Shown here: positions 1 through 6,536 of the stretch, one piece after another
Layout of the letters: the number at the start of each line of letters is the position of its first letter
Position numbering within the stretch: position 1 is the stretch's first letter
Assembly: GCA_035513215.1 (NCBI GenBank)
Contig: DATKCK010000097.1
Span: 1 to 19,870 of the forward strand
Direction of reading: 5' to 3'
Origin: DATCZB01 sp035513215
GTDB lineage: Bacteria; Pseudomonadota; Gammaproteobacteria; Steroidobacterales; Rariloculaceae
DNA: 19,870 nt
Notes under the pieces: generated by a model
The model's input: the letters and a program-made list of their open reading frames with translations, nothing else
Databases searched by the model: none
Told to the model about the DNA's origin: nothing
Made by a program: the position numbers and the translations under genes

Positions 1-863
1 TCGTGGAACTCTCCGAGCAGCTGAATTTCCGGGCCGCCGCCGAAGCGCAGTTCGTCACGCAATCGACGATCTCGGCCGGAATCAAGGACCTCGAGACGCT
101 GCTCGGCGTGCAGCTCGTCGAGCGCGACCGGCGTCACGTGCGCCTCACGGCCGTCGGCGAGGAGGTCGTCGGCCGCGCGCGCGAGCTGCTCACCGCGGCG
201 ACGGACCTGACCGAGGCAGCCCGCTCGGCGGCGAAGCCGCTCGCCGGCCGGCTGCGACTCGGCGCAATTCCGACGATCGCGCCCTACCTGCTGCCCACGC
301 TGTTGCCGCCGCTGCGCCGCGCGCACAAGGAGCTCAAGCTCCTGCTCCGCGAGGACCTGACCGAAAGACTGCTCGAGCGCCTGCATGCCGGCAATCTCGA
401 CGTCGCCCTGATTGCGCTCCCGTTCGATACGGGCAACCTCTATGTGCGCGAGCTCTTCGAGGACGAGTTCCGCTTCGTCGCCAGAAAGGACGATCCTGCG
501 GTCCGCGCCAGGGAAATCGCGATCCGCAAGATCGACACGAGCGAGATCATGCTACTCGAGGAAGGTCATTGCCTTCGCGATCACGCGATCGCCGCCTGCG
601 GGCACCGCCGCTCCGACTGGGAGGCCGAGATCGAGGCGACGAGCCTGACGACGCTGATTCAGATGGTCGAGGGTGGGCTCGGTGTCACGCTGCTGCCGGA
701 GATCACGCTCAACGCCGGCATTCTCAAAGGCACACAGCTCATCGCCCGGCCGTTCGTGCCGACGGCGCCTTCGCGCATGCTGGCGCTCGTGGCGCGCCGC
801 ACTTCGCCGCATCGGCGCGACGCGGATCTTCTCGCCGAGTTCATCATCGCTCACGGTCACTGA
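1..863 (+). CDS. oxyR: OxyR-type LysR-family transcriptional regulator (5' end outside window)
   Basis: Peroxide-sensing DNA-binding regulator. Reading starts at base 3, and 286 residues are visible. The winged helix-turn-helix covers about residues 1-55 of the fragment (FRAAAEAQFVTQSTISAGI, then LGVQLVER). The effector domain follows, with the OxyR-typical stretch GAIPTIAPYLLPTLLP. The diagnostic segment EEGHCLRDHAIAACG holds two cysteines nine residues apart (190 and 199 of the fragment). They match Cys199 and Cys208 of E. coli OxyR, which form the peroxide-induced disulfide. The offset implies that about nine N-terminal residues lie outside the window, so the GTG at base 3 is probably not the start. 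The domain ends with GVTLLPE. What is seen is the conserved cysteine pair and its surroundings; peroxide response is inferred from the family. No antioxidant gene is visible beside it. Confidence 0.88.
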   Translation, partial: VELSEQLNFRAAAEAQFVTQSTISAGIKDLETLLGVQLVERDRRHVRLTAVGEEVVGRARELLTAATDLTEAARSAAKPLAGRLRLGAIPTIAPYLLPTLLPPLRRAHKELKLLLREDLTERLLERLHAGNLDVALIALPFDTGNLYVRELFEDEFRFVARKDDPAVRAREIAIRKIDTSEIMLLEEGHCLRDHAIAACGHRRSDWEAEIEATSLTTLIQMVEGGLGVTLLPEITLNAGILKGTQLIARPFVPTAPSRMLALVARRTSPHRRDADLLAEFIIAHGH

Positions 864-1029
864 GCTTCGTCAGCGATAGAAGACGTGCCTGCCGATCGTT
901 GCCAGGACCTCCTTCTCATCGCCCGGTGCCCGTCGCGTTGACGACGACCTTCGAGCGTTGTGACGCGGGTCACGCTGCGCCGCGCATGTCTGTCCGACTA
1001 TCACGTGCATCGAGAGGGGCCCGCGCAGG

Positions 1030-1734
1030 ATGCACACGACCGTCGTAATCAACGCAAAGGGTGGCGTGGGAAAAACCACGATCGCCACGAATCTCGTGAG
1101 CTACTTCGCGGCCCGCGCGATCCCGACGACGATCATGGACTACGACCCGCAGGGATCGAGCCTGCGCTGGCTCCAGCAGCGCCCGGCCACCGCGCCGCTG
1201 ATTCATGGCGCCAATGCGGCGCCGCGAAAAGGACCAGGGCTCAAGAGCCTCGGCCGCATCGTGCCGCGCGAGACGCGTCAGCTCGTTCTCGACGCCCCGG
1301 CCGGTCCCCCGCGCCTGCTGATGCAGGAGCTGCTCGATCGCGCCAACGCCATCCTGATTCCGGTGGCGCCGTCGAGAATCGACATTCACGCGACGGCCAA
1401 CTTCATCAAGGAGCTTCTGCTGACCTGCTGCACGCGTCATCAGGGCATCCGCGTGGCCGTGGTCGCGAATCGCGTGCGCGCATCGACCTCGGTTTACGAG
1501 CCACTCGAGCGCTTCGTCGCCTCACTCAAGCTGACCTTCCTCGCGCATCTGCGCGACTCGGACGTCTTCGTCGAGGCCGGGGACACGGGCTACGGCATCT
1601 TCGAGATCGATACGCCGGAGAGCCGGGATCGGCAGCATGAGTTCATGCCGATCATAGAATGGGTGGATAGAGACCAGCGCGCGCGGATGCTCTCGGAAAG
1701 CAACGTCGTCCCGCTCGTGCAAAGCGGGACCTGA
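1030..1734 (+). CDS. Orphan ParA/MinD-like ATPase
   Basis: A 234-residue deviant-Walker P-loop ATPase of the ParA/MinD superfamily. Residues 10-17 (KGGVGKTT) form the deviant Walker A motif, with the signature lysine at position 10. The switch segment MDYDPQGSSLRW at 36-47 and the strand LVLDAPAG complete the nucleotide site. The ATG at 1030 follows a purine-rich tract (GAGAGGGG, 1012-1019). No parB gene or parS-like repeat is next to it, and it is too short to carry the N-terminal DNA-binding domain of plasmid ParA. It looks like the solitary chromosomal ParA-like proteins seen in many gammaproteobacteria, whose cargo is mostly unknown. A role in positioning some cellular component is inferred only. 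It runs towards the DUF4097 gene and the two stop codons are 4 bases apart. Confidence 0.85.
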   Translation: MHTTVVINAKGGVGKTTIATNLVSYFAARAIPTTIMDYDPQGSSLRWLQQRPATAPLIHGANAAPRKGPGLKSLGRIVPRETRQLVLDAPAGPPRLLMQELLDRANAILIPVAPSRIDIHATANFIKELLLTCCTRHQGIRVAVVANRVRASTSVYEPLERFVASLKLTFLAHLRDSDVFVEAGDTGYGIFEIDTPESRDRQHEFMPIIEWVDRDQRARMLSESNVVPLVQSGT

Positions 1735-1738
1735 CAGC

Positions 1739-2626
1739 TCAATTGCAGAGCCCGATGTCTCCGCTCATCGTCGAGACCTCCACGCGGGCGCCGGAGCTGC
1801 CCTCCGTGAAGCTCAGCGAGGCACCAGAACCGCCACGGCCCGTTCGCGTGGGACGTGGGCCGAAACAGTTATCGATGCCGCCGCTGAAAGTCGTTAGGTC
1901 GTAATCGGCCGCGGTGTCGCCCGACAGAAAAAGCTCGACATCGCCGCTTGTCGAATCGGCGCGAACGCGTGCGTTGGCGGCAAGCTCAGCGCGCAAGGAG
2001 ACATCTCCCGAGACGGAGGTAAGCTCTGCGCGCTCGATGATGCCGCCGATGATCTCGACGTCGCCGCTGACCGACTCGACGCTGATCTCACCGCTGATCC
2101 GGTTCATCTCGACGTCGCCGCTGACGACGGATGCCGACGTGCGGGCGGCAGCGTTCTGGCCGTTCACGAGCACGTCGCCGCTCACCGACTGCAGCCTCGC
2201 TTCGGCGGCAAAGGTCTCGGTGACGACGTCGCCGCTCACGGACGTCAGCTCCAGTTCGCCCTCCACGCCGTCGACCGTGACATCGGCGCTGACCGTCTCG
2301 ACGAAAAGCGAAGAGCCGCGAGGCACGCTGATCCCGAGATCCGTATCCTCGCCGAAATTCCCGTCGCCCCGCCAGTCGTCCGGATAGACGACCTCGATGA
2401 TGACGCGATCGCCTTCGCGCCGGACGTCGAGTCGCTCGGCGGTTTCCGGGATCTCGCCGGTGACGTGAACGGAGGCCTCATCCCACCCCGAGACGACGAT
2501 GTCGCCGGAGATGTTGCGAACCTCGACCTGCCCGTCCGAAGCCGCATCGATCCGTTGGTCGACCGGGGTAGCATGCGCGACGGGAGGAAGACAGGCGAGA
2601 AAGGCAAAGCGTTTACGTATGTTCAT
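1739..2626 (-). CDS. Exported DUF4097 repeat (beta-helix-like) protein
   Basis: A 295-residue protein starting MNIRKRFAFLACLPPVAHA, a cleavable-looking signal peptide, so it probably acts in the periplasm or on the surface. The rest is a ladder of short beta-strand repeats around the motif (S/T)(V/T/I)SGD(V/I), with about ten copies, such as SVSGDVVT, SVSGDVLV, SVSGDVEI, STSGDVEL and TMSGDIGL. This is the hallmark of DUF4097, thought to form a beta-solenoid. Two cysteines near the C-terminus (about 254 and 294) could form a disulfide. A longer open frame runs up to 2710, but the ATG at 2626 is preferred. It forms an ATGA overlap with the stop of the upstream anti-sigma-like gene and gives the signal peptide. 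It is the last gene of the sigma/anti-sigma operon, so it is a likely target or partner of that sigma factor. Biochemical role unknown. Confidence 0.85.
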   Translation of the reverse strand: MNIRKRFAFLACLPPVAHATPVDQRIDAASDGQVEVRNISGDIVVSGWDEASVHVTGEIPETAERLDVRREGDRVIIEVVYPDDWRGDGNFGEDTDLGISVPRGSSLFVETVSADVTVDGVEGELELTSVSGDVVTETFAAEARLQSVSGDVLVNGQNAAARTSASVVSGDVEMNRISGEISVESVSGDVEIIGGIIERAELTSVSGDVSLRAELAANARVRADSTSGDVELFLSGDTAADYDLTTFSGGIDNCFGPRPTRTGRGGSGASLSFTEGSSGARVEVSTMSGDIGLCN

Positions 2627-3294
2627 ATTTCGGTCCTCGTTCCATAAGCGTTGGCGAGCTTCTCCGTTTCGTCGATGAGGCGAAGCTCCGCCAGATACAC
2701 GTGGCGCCATTGCGCCCTGAGATTCATGTCGCCCACGGATGCGGCAAGCGCCTGCTCGATCTGCAGCCGCTCCGCTCGCACCATCAGAAAATCACGCTGA
2801 ATCGAGCGGGCCGTGTCACCGAGCTCGGCGGCCGGCGTGCCTGCTACGGCCTCACCGAATCGCGCGAAGGTGTCGGCCATCCAGGTCGGCAGCGCGACCG
2901 TGGCCGCCCCCGCGCTCGAATCCGCCGAAGCCGTCACCTCGCCAGGTAGCCGGACGTCGCCGAGCCGCATCGCGAACACCAGCGTCAATGTCGTCACAGC
3001 TACAACGCCGGCAGCAGCCGCTAAACCCGTGCCCCGGGGAGTGACCTCTCGATTCGTGCCATCGAGCCTGTCGCCGGGCTCGATCCGTGCCCGGATGCCG
3101 GGCCACAGGTCGCGCCCCGCCTCGATCACGCGCGGCAGTCGCCCAGGGCGCGGCGACGCGTCCGATTCGATCCGTGCCGCGATACGCGGCCAAAGATCCG
3201 TTGCGGGGCTCAGATCGCACCGCAGCCGACGTGCCAGATCACCGGCGCGCCCTTGCAGTCTCGAGATGCCGTCAGTCATGCGATGGTCCATCAT
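2623..3294 (-). CDS. Single-pass membrane protein, probable anti-sigma factor
   Basis: A 223-residue protein with one clear membrane segment at about 88-109 (LAAAAGVVAVTTLTLVFAM). The N-terminal part would be cytoplasmic and the C-terminal part periplasmic. The N-terminal region carries the same motif twice, DLWPRIAARIE (33-43) and DLWPGIRARIE (62-72). This DLWP-type motif is familiar from anti-sigma proteins encoded beside ECF sigma genes. The zinc-binding HxxxCxxC motif of ZAS anti-sigma factors is absent. The C-terminal part (about 165-215) is charged and probably helical. The start at 3294 makes an ATGA overlap with the sigma gene stop, and the stop overlaps the DUF4097 start in the same way, so all three genes should be translationally coupled. 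Anti-sigma function rests on gene order, topology and the DLWP motif rather than on a recognised domain. Confidence 0.7.
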   Translation of the reverse strand: MMDHRMTDGISRLQGRAGDLARRLRCDLSPATDLWPRIAARIESDASPRPGRLPRVIEAGRDLWPGIRARIEPGDRLDGTNREVTPRGTGLAAAAGVVAVTTLTLVFAMRLGDVRLPGEVTASADSSAGAATVALPTWMADTFARFGEAVAGTPAAELGDTARSIQRDFLMVRAERLQIEQALAASVGDMNLRAQWRHVYLAELRLIDETEKLANAYGTRTEI

Positions 3295-3872
3295 CTGGCT
3301 CCACCGCCCGCGCTCATGCCCGTTCCGTCGTCGTCACCGTTCTCTCTCGGCAGCGCCCCAGCGAGCAGCTGTACCGCGCGATGCACCTGCGACTTGCAGG
3401 CGCCAGCTGTGATTCCCATGATTCCGGCCGCTTCGTCGTGCGTATAGCCGTAGATCTTCTGAAGAACAAAAGCTTCGCGCGCTCGATCCGGCAGGCGCAG
3501 GATCGCGCGTTCGAGATCCTCGAGCTCGGCCGAGTCGGCGTAGTCGACGCGTTCGGCTTCCCCGGCACCCGCGGCCGACAGGTGGCGCGCATTGCGCGTC
3601 TCGCGCCGCCTGCGCCCGATAACCTCGTGGTAGGCGATCGTGTGGAGCCAAGTCGAAAGGCGGCTGTCTCCGCGGAAGTCGGCCAGCCTTTGCCAGGCCG
3701 TGACGAAGGTGTCCTGCGTGCAATCCTCGGCTTCGGCCCGATTGGCCGCGAGGCGCACGCAAAGACCGTAGACCCGACCCGAATGCATGCGGTAAAGCTG
3801 CTCGAAAGCGGCGACGTCTCCGGCACCTGCCTGCTCGACGAGATCGGCTTCGTCGTTGTCGATGGCTTGCAC
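3291..3872 (-). CDS. ECF-type RNA polymerase sigma factor
   Basis: A 193-residue group IV (ECF) sigma factor. Region sigma2 is at about 23-90 (FEQLYRMHSGRVYGLCVRLA through DCTQDTFVTAWQRL, FRGDSRLSTWLHTIAYHE). Region sigma4 is at about 125-170 (LPDRAREAFVLQKIYGYTHD followed by the helix-turn-helix AAGIMGITAGACKSQVHRAV). The linker lacks sigma3, as expected for ECF proteins. Translation probably starts at the GTG at 3872; no in-frame ATG lies nearby. It is the first gene of the minus-strand operon with the anti-sigma-like gene (ATGA overlap) and DUF4097. It probably responds to an envelope signal and may control its own operon, but I could not pick a convincing ECF promoter pair upstream. It is divergent from the GntR operon. 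Confidence 0.9.
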   Translation of the reverse strand: MQAIDNDEADLVEQAGAGDVAAFEQLYRMHSGRVYGLCVRLAANRAEAEDCTQDTFVTAWQRLADFRGDSRLSTWLHTIAYHEVIGRRRRETRNARHLSAAGAGEAERVDYADSAELEDLERAILRLPDRAREAFVLQKIYGYTHDEAAGIMGITAGACKSQVHRAVQLLAGALPRENGDDDGTGMSAGGGAR

Positions 3873-4033
3873 TGCTAACTGCCTGCCCGAAGGTAATGTC
3901 TACGGCTCGACAGTTTAGATGCCGCCCGGCGCCGGATGGTTTGAAGCTCGGGCGCAACTCGGGCGCAGCCAGCCTCCCGCCCCTTCGCGCTACCCAACGG
4001 GCAGGCCCGAGCCGCATCGCAGCACGCCGAGAC

Positions 4034-4063
4034 GAAGCCCGTCACAAAGAAGCCTGTCACAAA
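4034..4063. repeat. 15-bp tandem direct repeat, two copies
   Basis: Two head-to-tail copies, GAAGCCCGTCACAAA (4034-4048) and GAAGCCTGTCACAAA (4049-4063), differ at one base. They lie in the 266-bp region between the divergent sigma-factor and GntR genes, just upstream of the GntR -35 element. They could be regulator half-sites or a small slippage duplication. The sequence does not decide which. Confidence 0.7.
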
Positions 4064-4078
4064 ATTGTCCGGACCCTG

Positions 4079-4106
4079 TTGACACACGCCTGACCATGTG
4101 CATTAT
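4079..4106 (+). promoter_or_regulatory. Sigma70-type promoter of the GntR-ABC operon
   Basis: A perfect -35 hexamer TTGACA (4079-4084) is followed after 16 bases by CATTAT (4101-4106), a 4/6 match to the -10 consensus, in an unusually AT-rich patch. Transcription would begin near 4113, about 25 bases before the GTG start at 4139. The -10 element lies between the arms of the inverted repeat at 4091-4126. Confidence 0.6.
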
Positions 4107-4126
4107 TGAACTAATTCACATGGTCA
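4091..4126. promoter_or_regulatory. Perfect 10-bp inverted repeat, probable GntR operator
   Basis: TGACCATGTG (4091-4100) and its exact reverse complement CACATGGTCA (4117-4126) are separated by 16 AT-rich bases. The repeat ends 12 bases before the regulator's start codon and brackets the -10 element. A dimeric GntR repressor bound here would block RNA polymerase, which fits autoregulation as known for YtrA-family regulators. The symmetry is seen directly; the identity of the binding protein is inferred from position. Confidence 0.7.
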
Positions 4127-4138
4127 CCGGCCCGTAAC

Positions 4139-4519
4139 GTGTTCATATTGAAGCCGCATTCCGGCCTGCCGATCTACCGGCAGCTCCTCGAGCAGATCCG
4201 GCGCATGGTCGCAAGCGGGCAGCTCGCTCCCGGCACCGAGCTGCCATCGATCCGCGATCTGGCGGTCAGGCACGCTATCAACCCGATGACGGTTTCGAAG
4301 GTCTACAGCCTGCTCGAGTCGGAGGGCGTGCTCGAGCGCAACCGCGGCAAGCCAATGACCGTCGCGGCAAGACGCGCGGGCAAAGCGCCCCTCGCCGCCC
4401 GCCTCGAGGCGCTCGAGCCGCATCTCGAGAATCTGATTCTGGCAGCGCGTCAGCTCGAGCTCGATTCGCATGAGCTCGTCGACGCGCTGCGATCCAAATG
4501 GGAGAAGAAGGATGACTGA
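4139..4519 (+). CDS. GntR-family transcriptional repressor, YtrA subfamily
   Basis: A 126-residue regulator. The N-terminal winged helix-turn-helix covers about residues 10-75 (SGLPIYRQLLEQIRRMVASG, then LPSIRDLAVRHAINPMTVSK and LESEGVLERNRGK). It has only a short helical C-terminal tail instead of a large effector domain. This size and layout match the YtrA subgroup, which usually represses an adjacent ABC transporter operon. The GTG start at 4139 gives the family-typical beginning (FILKPHSGLPIYRQL). The stop overlaps an ATG (ATGACTGA, 4512-4519) that would be the natural start of the downstream ABC ATPase but is out of frame with it. The operator-like inverted repeat sits just upstream. Confidence 0.9.
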   Translation: MFILKPHSGLPIYRQLLEQIRRMVASGQLAPGTELPSIRDLAVRHAINPMTVSKVYSLLESEGVLERNRGKPMTVAARRAGKAPLAARLEALEPHLENLILAARQLELDSHELVDALRSKWEKKDD

Positions 4520-4540
4520 ACCTTTGCGTTCGCTCGCGGT

Positions 4541-5389
4541 TTGAGCAAGTCCTTTGACGGCAAGAGTGTGCTCGAAGACGTTTCGTTTCGCGTCGACGCC
4601 GGCGACGTCGTCGGCGTGCTCGGCAAGAACGGCGCCGGCAAGACGACGCTGCTCGAGCTGATGCTCGGCTTCACGCCGGCGACGGCAGGCAAGGTCGAGG
4701 TCTTCGGCCACGACAGCTATAGACTGCCCGGCTCGATCAAGTCGCGCATCGGCTTCGTGCCGCAGCAGGACGAGCTGATCGATCAGCTCTCGGCCCGCGA
4801 TCAGCTCCACATTACGCGCTCCTTCTACCGGCAGTGGGACGACGAGCTGATGGACCGCCTCGTCCGAAGCTGGGACATCGACGAAAGCGCGCGCGCGCTC
4901 AGCATGTCCGTCGGCCAGCGGCAGAAGCTTTCGATCCTGCTCGCGCTCGGCCATCGGCCCGATCTGCTGATCCTCGACGAGCCGGTCGCGAGCCTCGATC
5001 CGCTCGCCTGCCGCGCCTTTCTCGAGCAGATCGTCGAGATCGCTGCCGACGGCGATCGCGCCGTCGTCCTGTCGTCGCACATCGTCTCCGACATCGAACG
5101 GCTCGCCAACAAGATCTGGATACTCAAGGACAACGGGCTCTACTGGGGCGGCGATTTCGACGAGCTCAAGGACACCGTCGTGCGGCTGCACCTGCATTCG
5201 CTGTCCCGGCTGTCGTCGACGATCTCGATCCCGAATGCGCTTTCCGTGGACATCAGCGATGCCTATGCCACGGCCGTCGTCTGCGCTTTCACTCGCGAGC
5301 TCGAGAGCGAGATCGCCGAGCTCACGGGCGCGCGACTCGAGATCGAATCCCTGACGCTCGAGGACATCTTTCTGGAGATGCATCGATGA
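4541..5389 (+). CDS. ABC transporter ATP-binding protein, 5' end apparently frameshifted
   Basis: ATPase subunit of an ABC exporter, 282 residues from the TTG at 4541. Visible motifs are Walker A GKNGAGKTT (28-36), Q-loop PQQ (74-76), a degenerate signature LSMSVGQ (120-126), Walker B LLILDEP (142-148) and H-loop histidine 180 (LSSHIVSDIE). The ATGACTGA overlap at 4512 would give MTEPL, as in relatives. That frame stops at 4542, while ARGLSKSFDG, the expected continuation, is in another frame from 4532. One missing base near 4525-4532 would join them. So either this base was lost (mutation or sequence error) or translation starts at an unusual TTG with no Shine-Dalgarno sequence. It belongs with the GntR repressor and the permease, whose ATG overlaps this stop (ATGA, 5386). 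Confidence 0.88.
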   Translation: MSKSFDGKSVLEDVSFRVDAGDVVGVLGKNGAGKTTLLELMLGFTPATAGKVEVFGHDSYRLPGSIKSRIGFVPQQDELIDQLSARDQLHITRSFYRQWDDELMDRLVRSWDIDESARALSMSVGQRQKLSILLALGHRPDLLILDEPVASLDPLACRAFLEQIVEIAADGDRAVVLSSHIVSDIERLANKIWILKDNGLYWGGDFDELKDTVVRLHLHSLSRLSSTISIPNALSVDISDAYATAVVCAFTRELESEIAELTGARLEIESLTLEDIFLEMHR

Positions 5390-6526
5390 GGGCCGTCCTG
5401 CGTCTGACCTGGTACTACTTCACGGCGACGCCGCTGATGCGCCGACTCGCAGCGCTCGGCCTCATCCTGTCCCTCGTCGGCATCACGGGCTATGTCTTCA
5501 TGCCGCCGTGGACGCGCGGCACCGGAATGCGTCAGGAGGCGCTCTGGTATCAGGCGACCGTGCTCGCGCTGCCCTGGCTCGGCCTCATTCTGCTCGTGAC
5601 ATCGACGGCGCTGATGCCCGGCATCGTCGAGCGCATCTCGCTCGGCCGCGCGGTCTGGGTCCTGCCCGGTGGGCGCGTGCGGTTGCTCGCGAGCGCCATC
5701 TTGCCTGCCGTGTTCCTCGCGACACTGACCGCGACAGGCGCGACGATCGCATTCCTGGAATACAGCCTCGAGACCGGGTACGGGCGTATCTTCCATCGGA
5801 CGTTCCTGATGGCCTTCGTCGACTTCGGCCTGATCTACACCGCGATCTGGCTCGTCGGCAAGACGAGCGGCGTCTGGCGGCTCGCAGGCACGCTCTGGAT
5901 CGTCATCAGCATCACGATACCGCTGCGCTATGTCGGCGGCATCCCGCCATTCTCACCGCTCGAAGCGCTCGGGCTCGCAAGCTGGCTCGTCTTCGCCGTG
6001 CTGCTGCTCGCCGGCGGGGCGGATCAGGCACGGGCTTCAGGGGCTGCGCGCACGTCTGAAGCGGCTCGGCACACGCGCCGTGCCGCCGCTTCGATACTCG
6101 GCGGGCACCGAGCTCGACCTGCTGCTCGGCACGACGCGGCCGTGGATCGTCGCGCTCGGCCAGGTCTTGCCGATCGGCGTCCTGCTGATGCTCTTCGTCG
6201 GGCTCGGCGTGTACGCGGAGTTCGACATGTCCGTCATGATGCACAGCCTCGCACTGATCGTCCTCGGCTCGATCGTTTGCACCTATCTCGGACTGCTGAT
6301 CACGCGCGGGCTAGGCTGGTTCGAAACGATCGCCGGCATCCTGACGATGGCCGCTCTGACGCTGGCCGCGTTGGCGGTCGTGCGCGACGACTTCGGTGCC
6401 GCGATCGGGCTCGAGGTCCTGCTGGTAGGACTCGCGATCGTTTACCGCTTCATGGCCCGATCGAGATGGCTTGCGCTCGACTGGATGCGGTGCCGGTTCG
6501 AGACGCCGGCCCGCGGCGCGGGCTAA
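5386..6526 (+). pseudogene. ABC transporter permease interrupted by a one-base frameshift
   Basis: Partner permease of the ABC ATPase; its ATG at 5386 overlaps the ATPase stop. The first frame encodes about 210 residues with around six hydrophobic helices, ending SWLVFAVLLLAGG. Beyond about 6016 this frame turns into arginine-rich, non-membrane sequence. Membrane-protein sequence resumes in the next frame (RIRHGLQGLRARLKRLG, then helices such as VALGQVLPIGVLLMLFVGLG) and runs to TAA at 6524. Removing one G from the GGGG run at 6016-6019 would restore a single frame of about 379 residues with roughly ten membrane helices. This is either a real inactivating mutation or a homopolymer sequence error. 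A second apparent frameshift in the neighbouring ATPase gene makes both decay and local sequence quality worth considering. Confidence 0.8.
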
Positions 6527-6536
6527 AGAGCGTGAC

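Noticed and set aside
960..973. GTGAC-N4-GTCAC dyad upstream of the ParA-like gene
   Set aside because: Only five bases per arm in GC-rich DNA with no promoter elements in register; too weak to call. Nothing else was seen in 864-1029.
1914..2387. Plus-strand frame rich in repeated TSPLTD
   Set aside because: It is the antisense image of the DUF4097 SGDV repeats, not an independent repeat protein.
4124..5383. Minus-strand 419-codon frame opposite the GntR and ATPase genes
   Set aside because: Charged, compositionally odd sequence with no family likeness, opposite clearly conserved genes.
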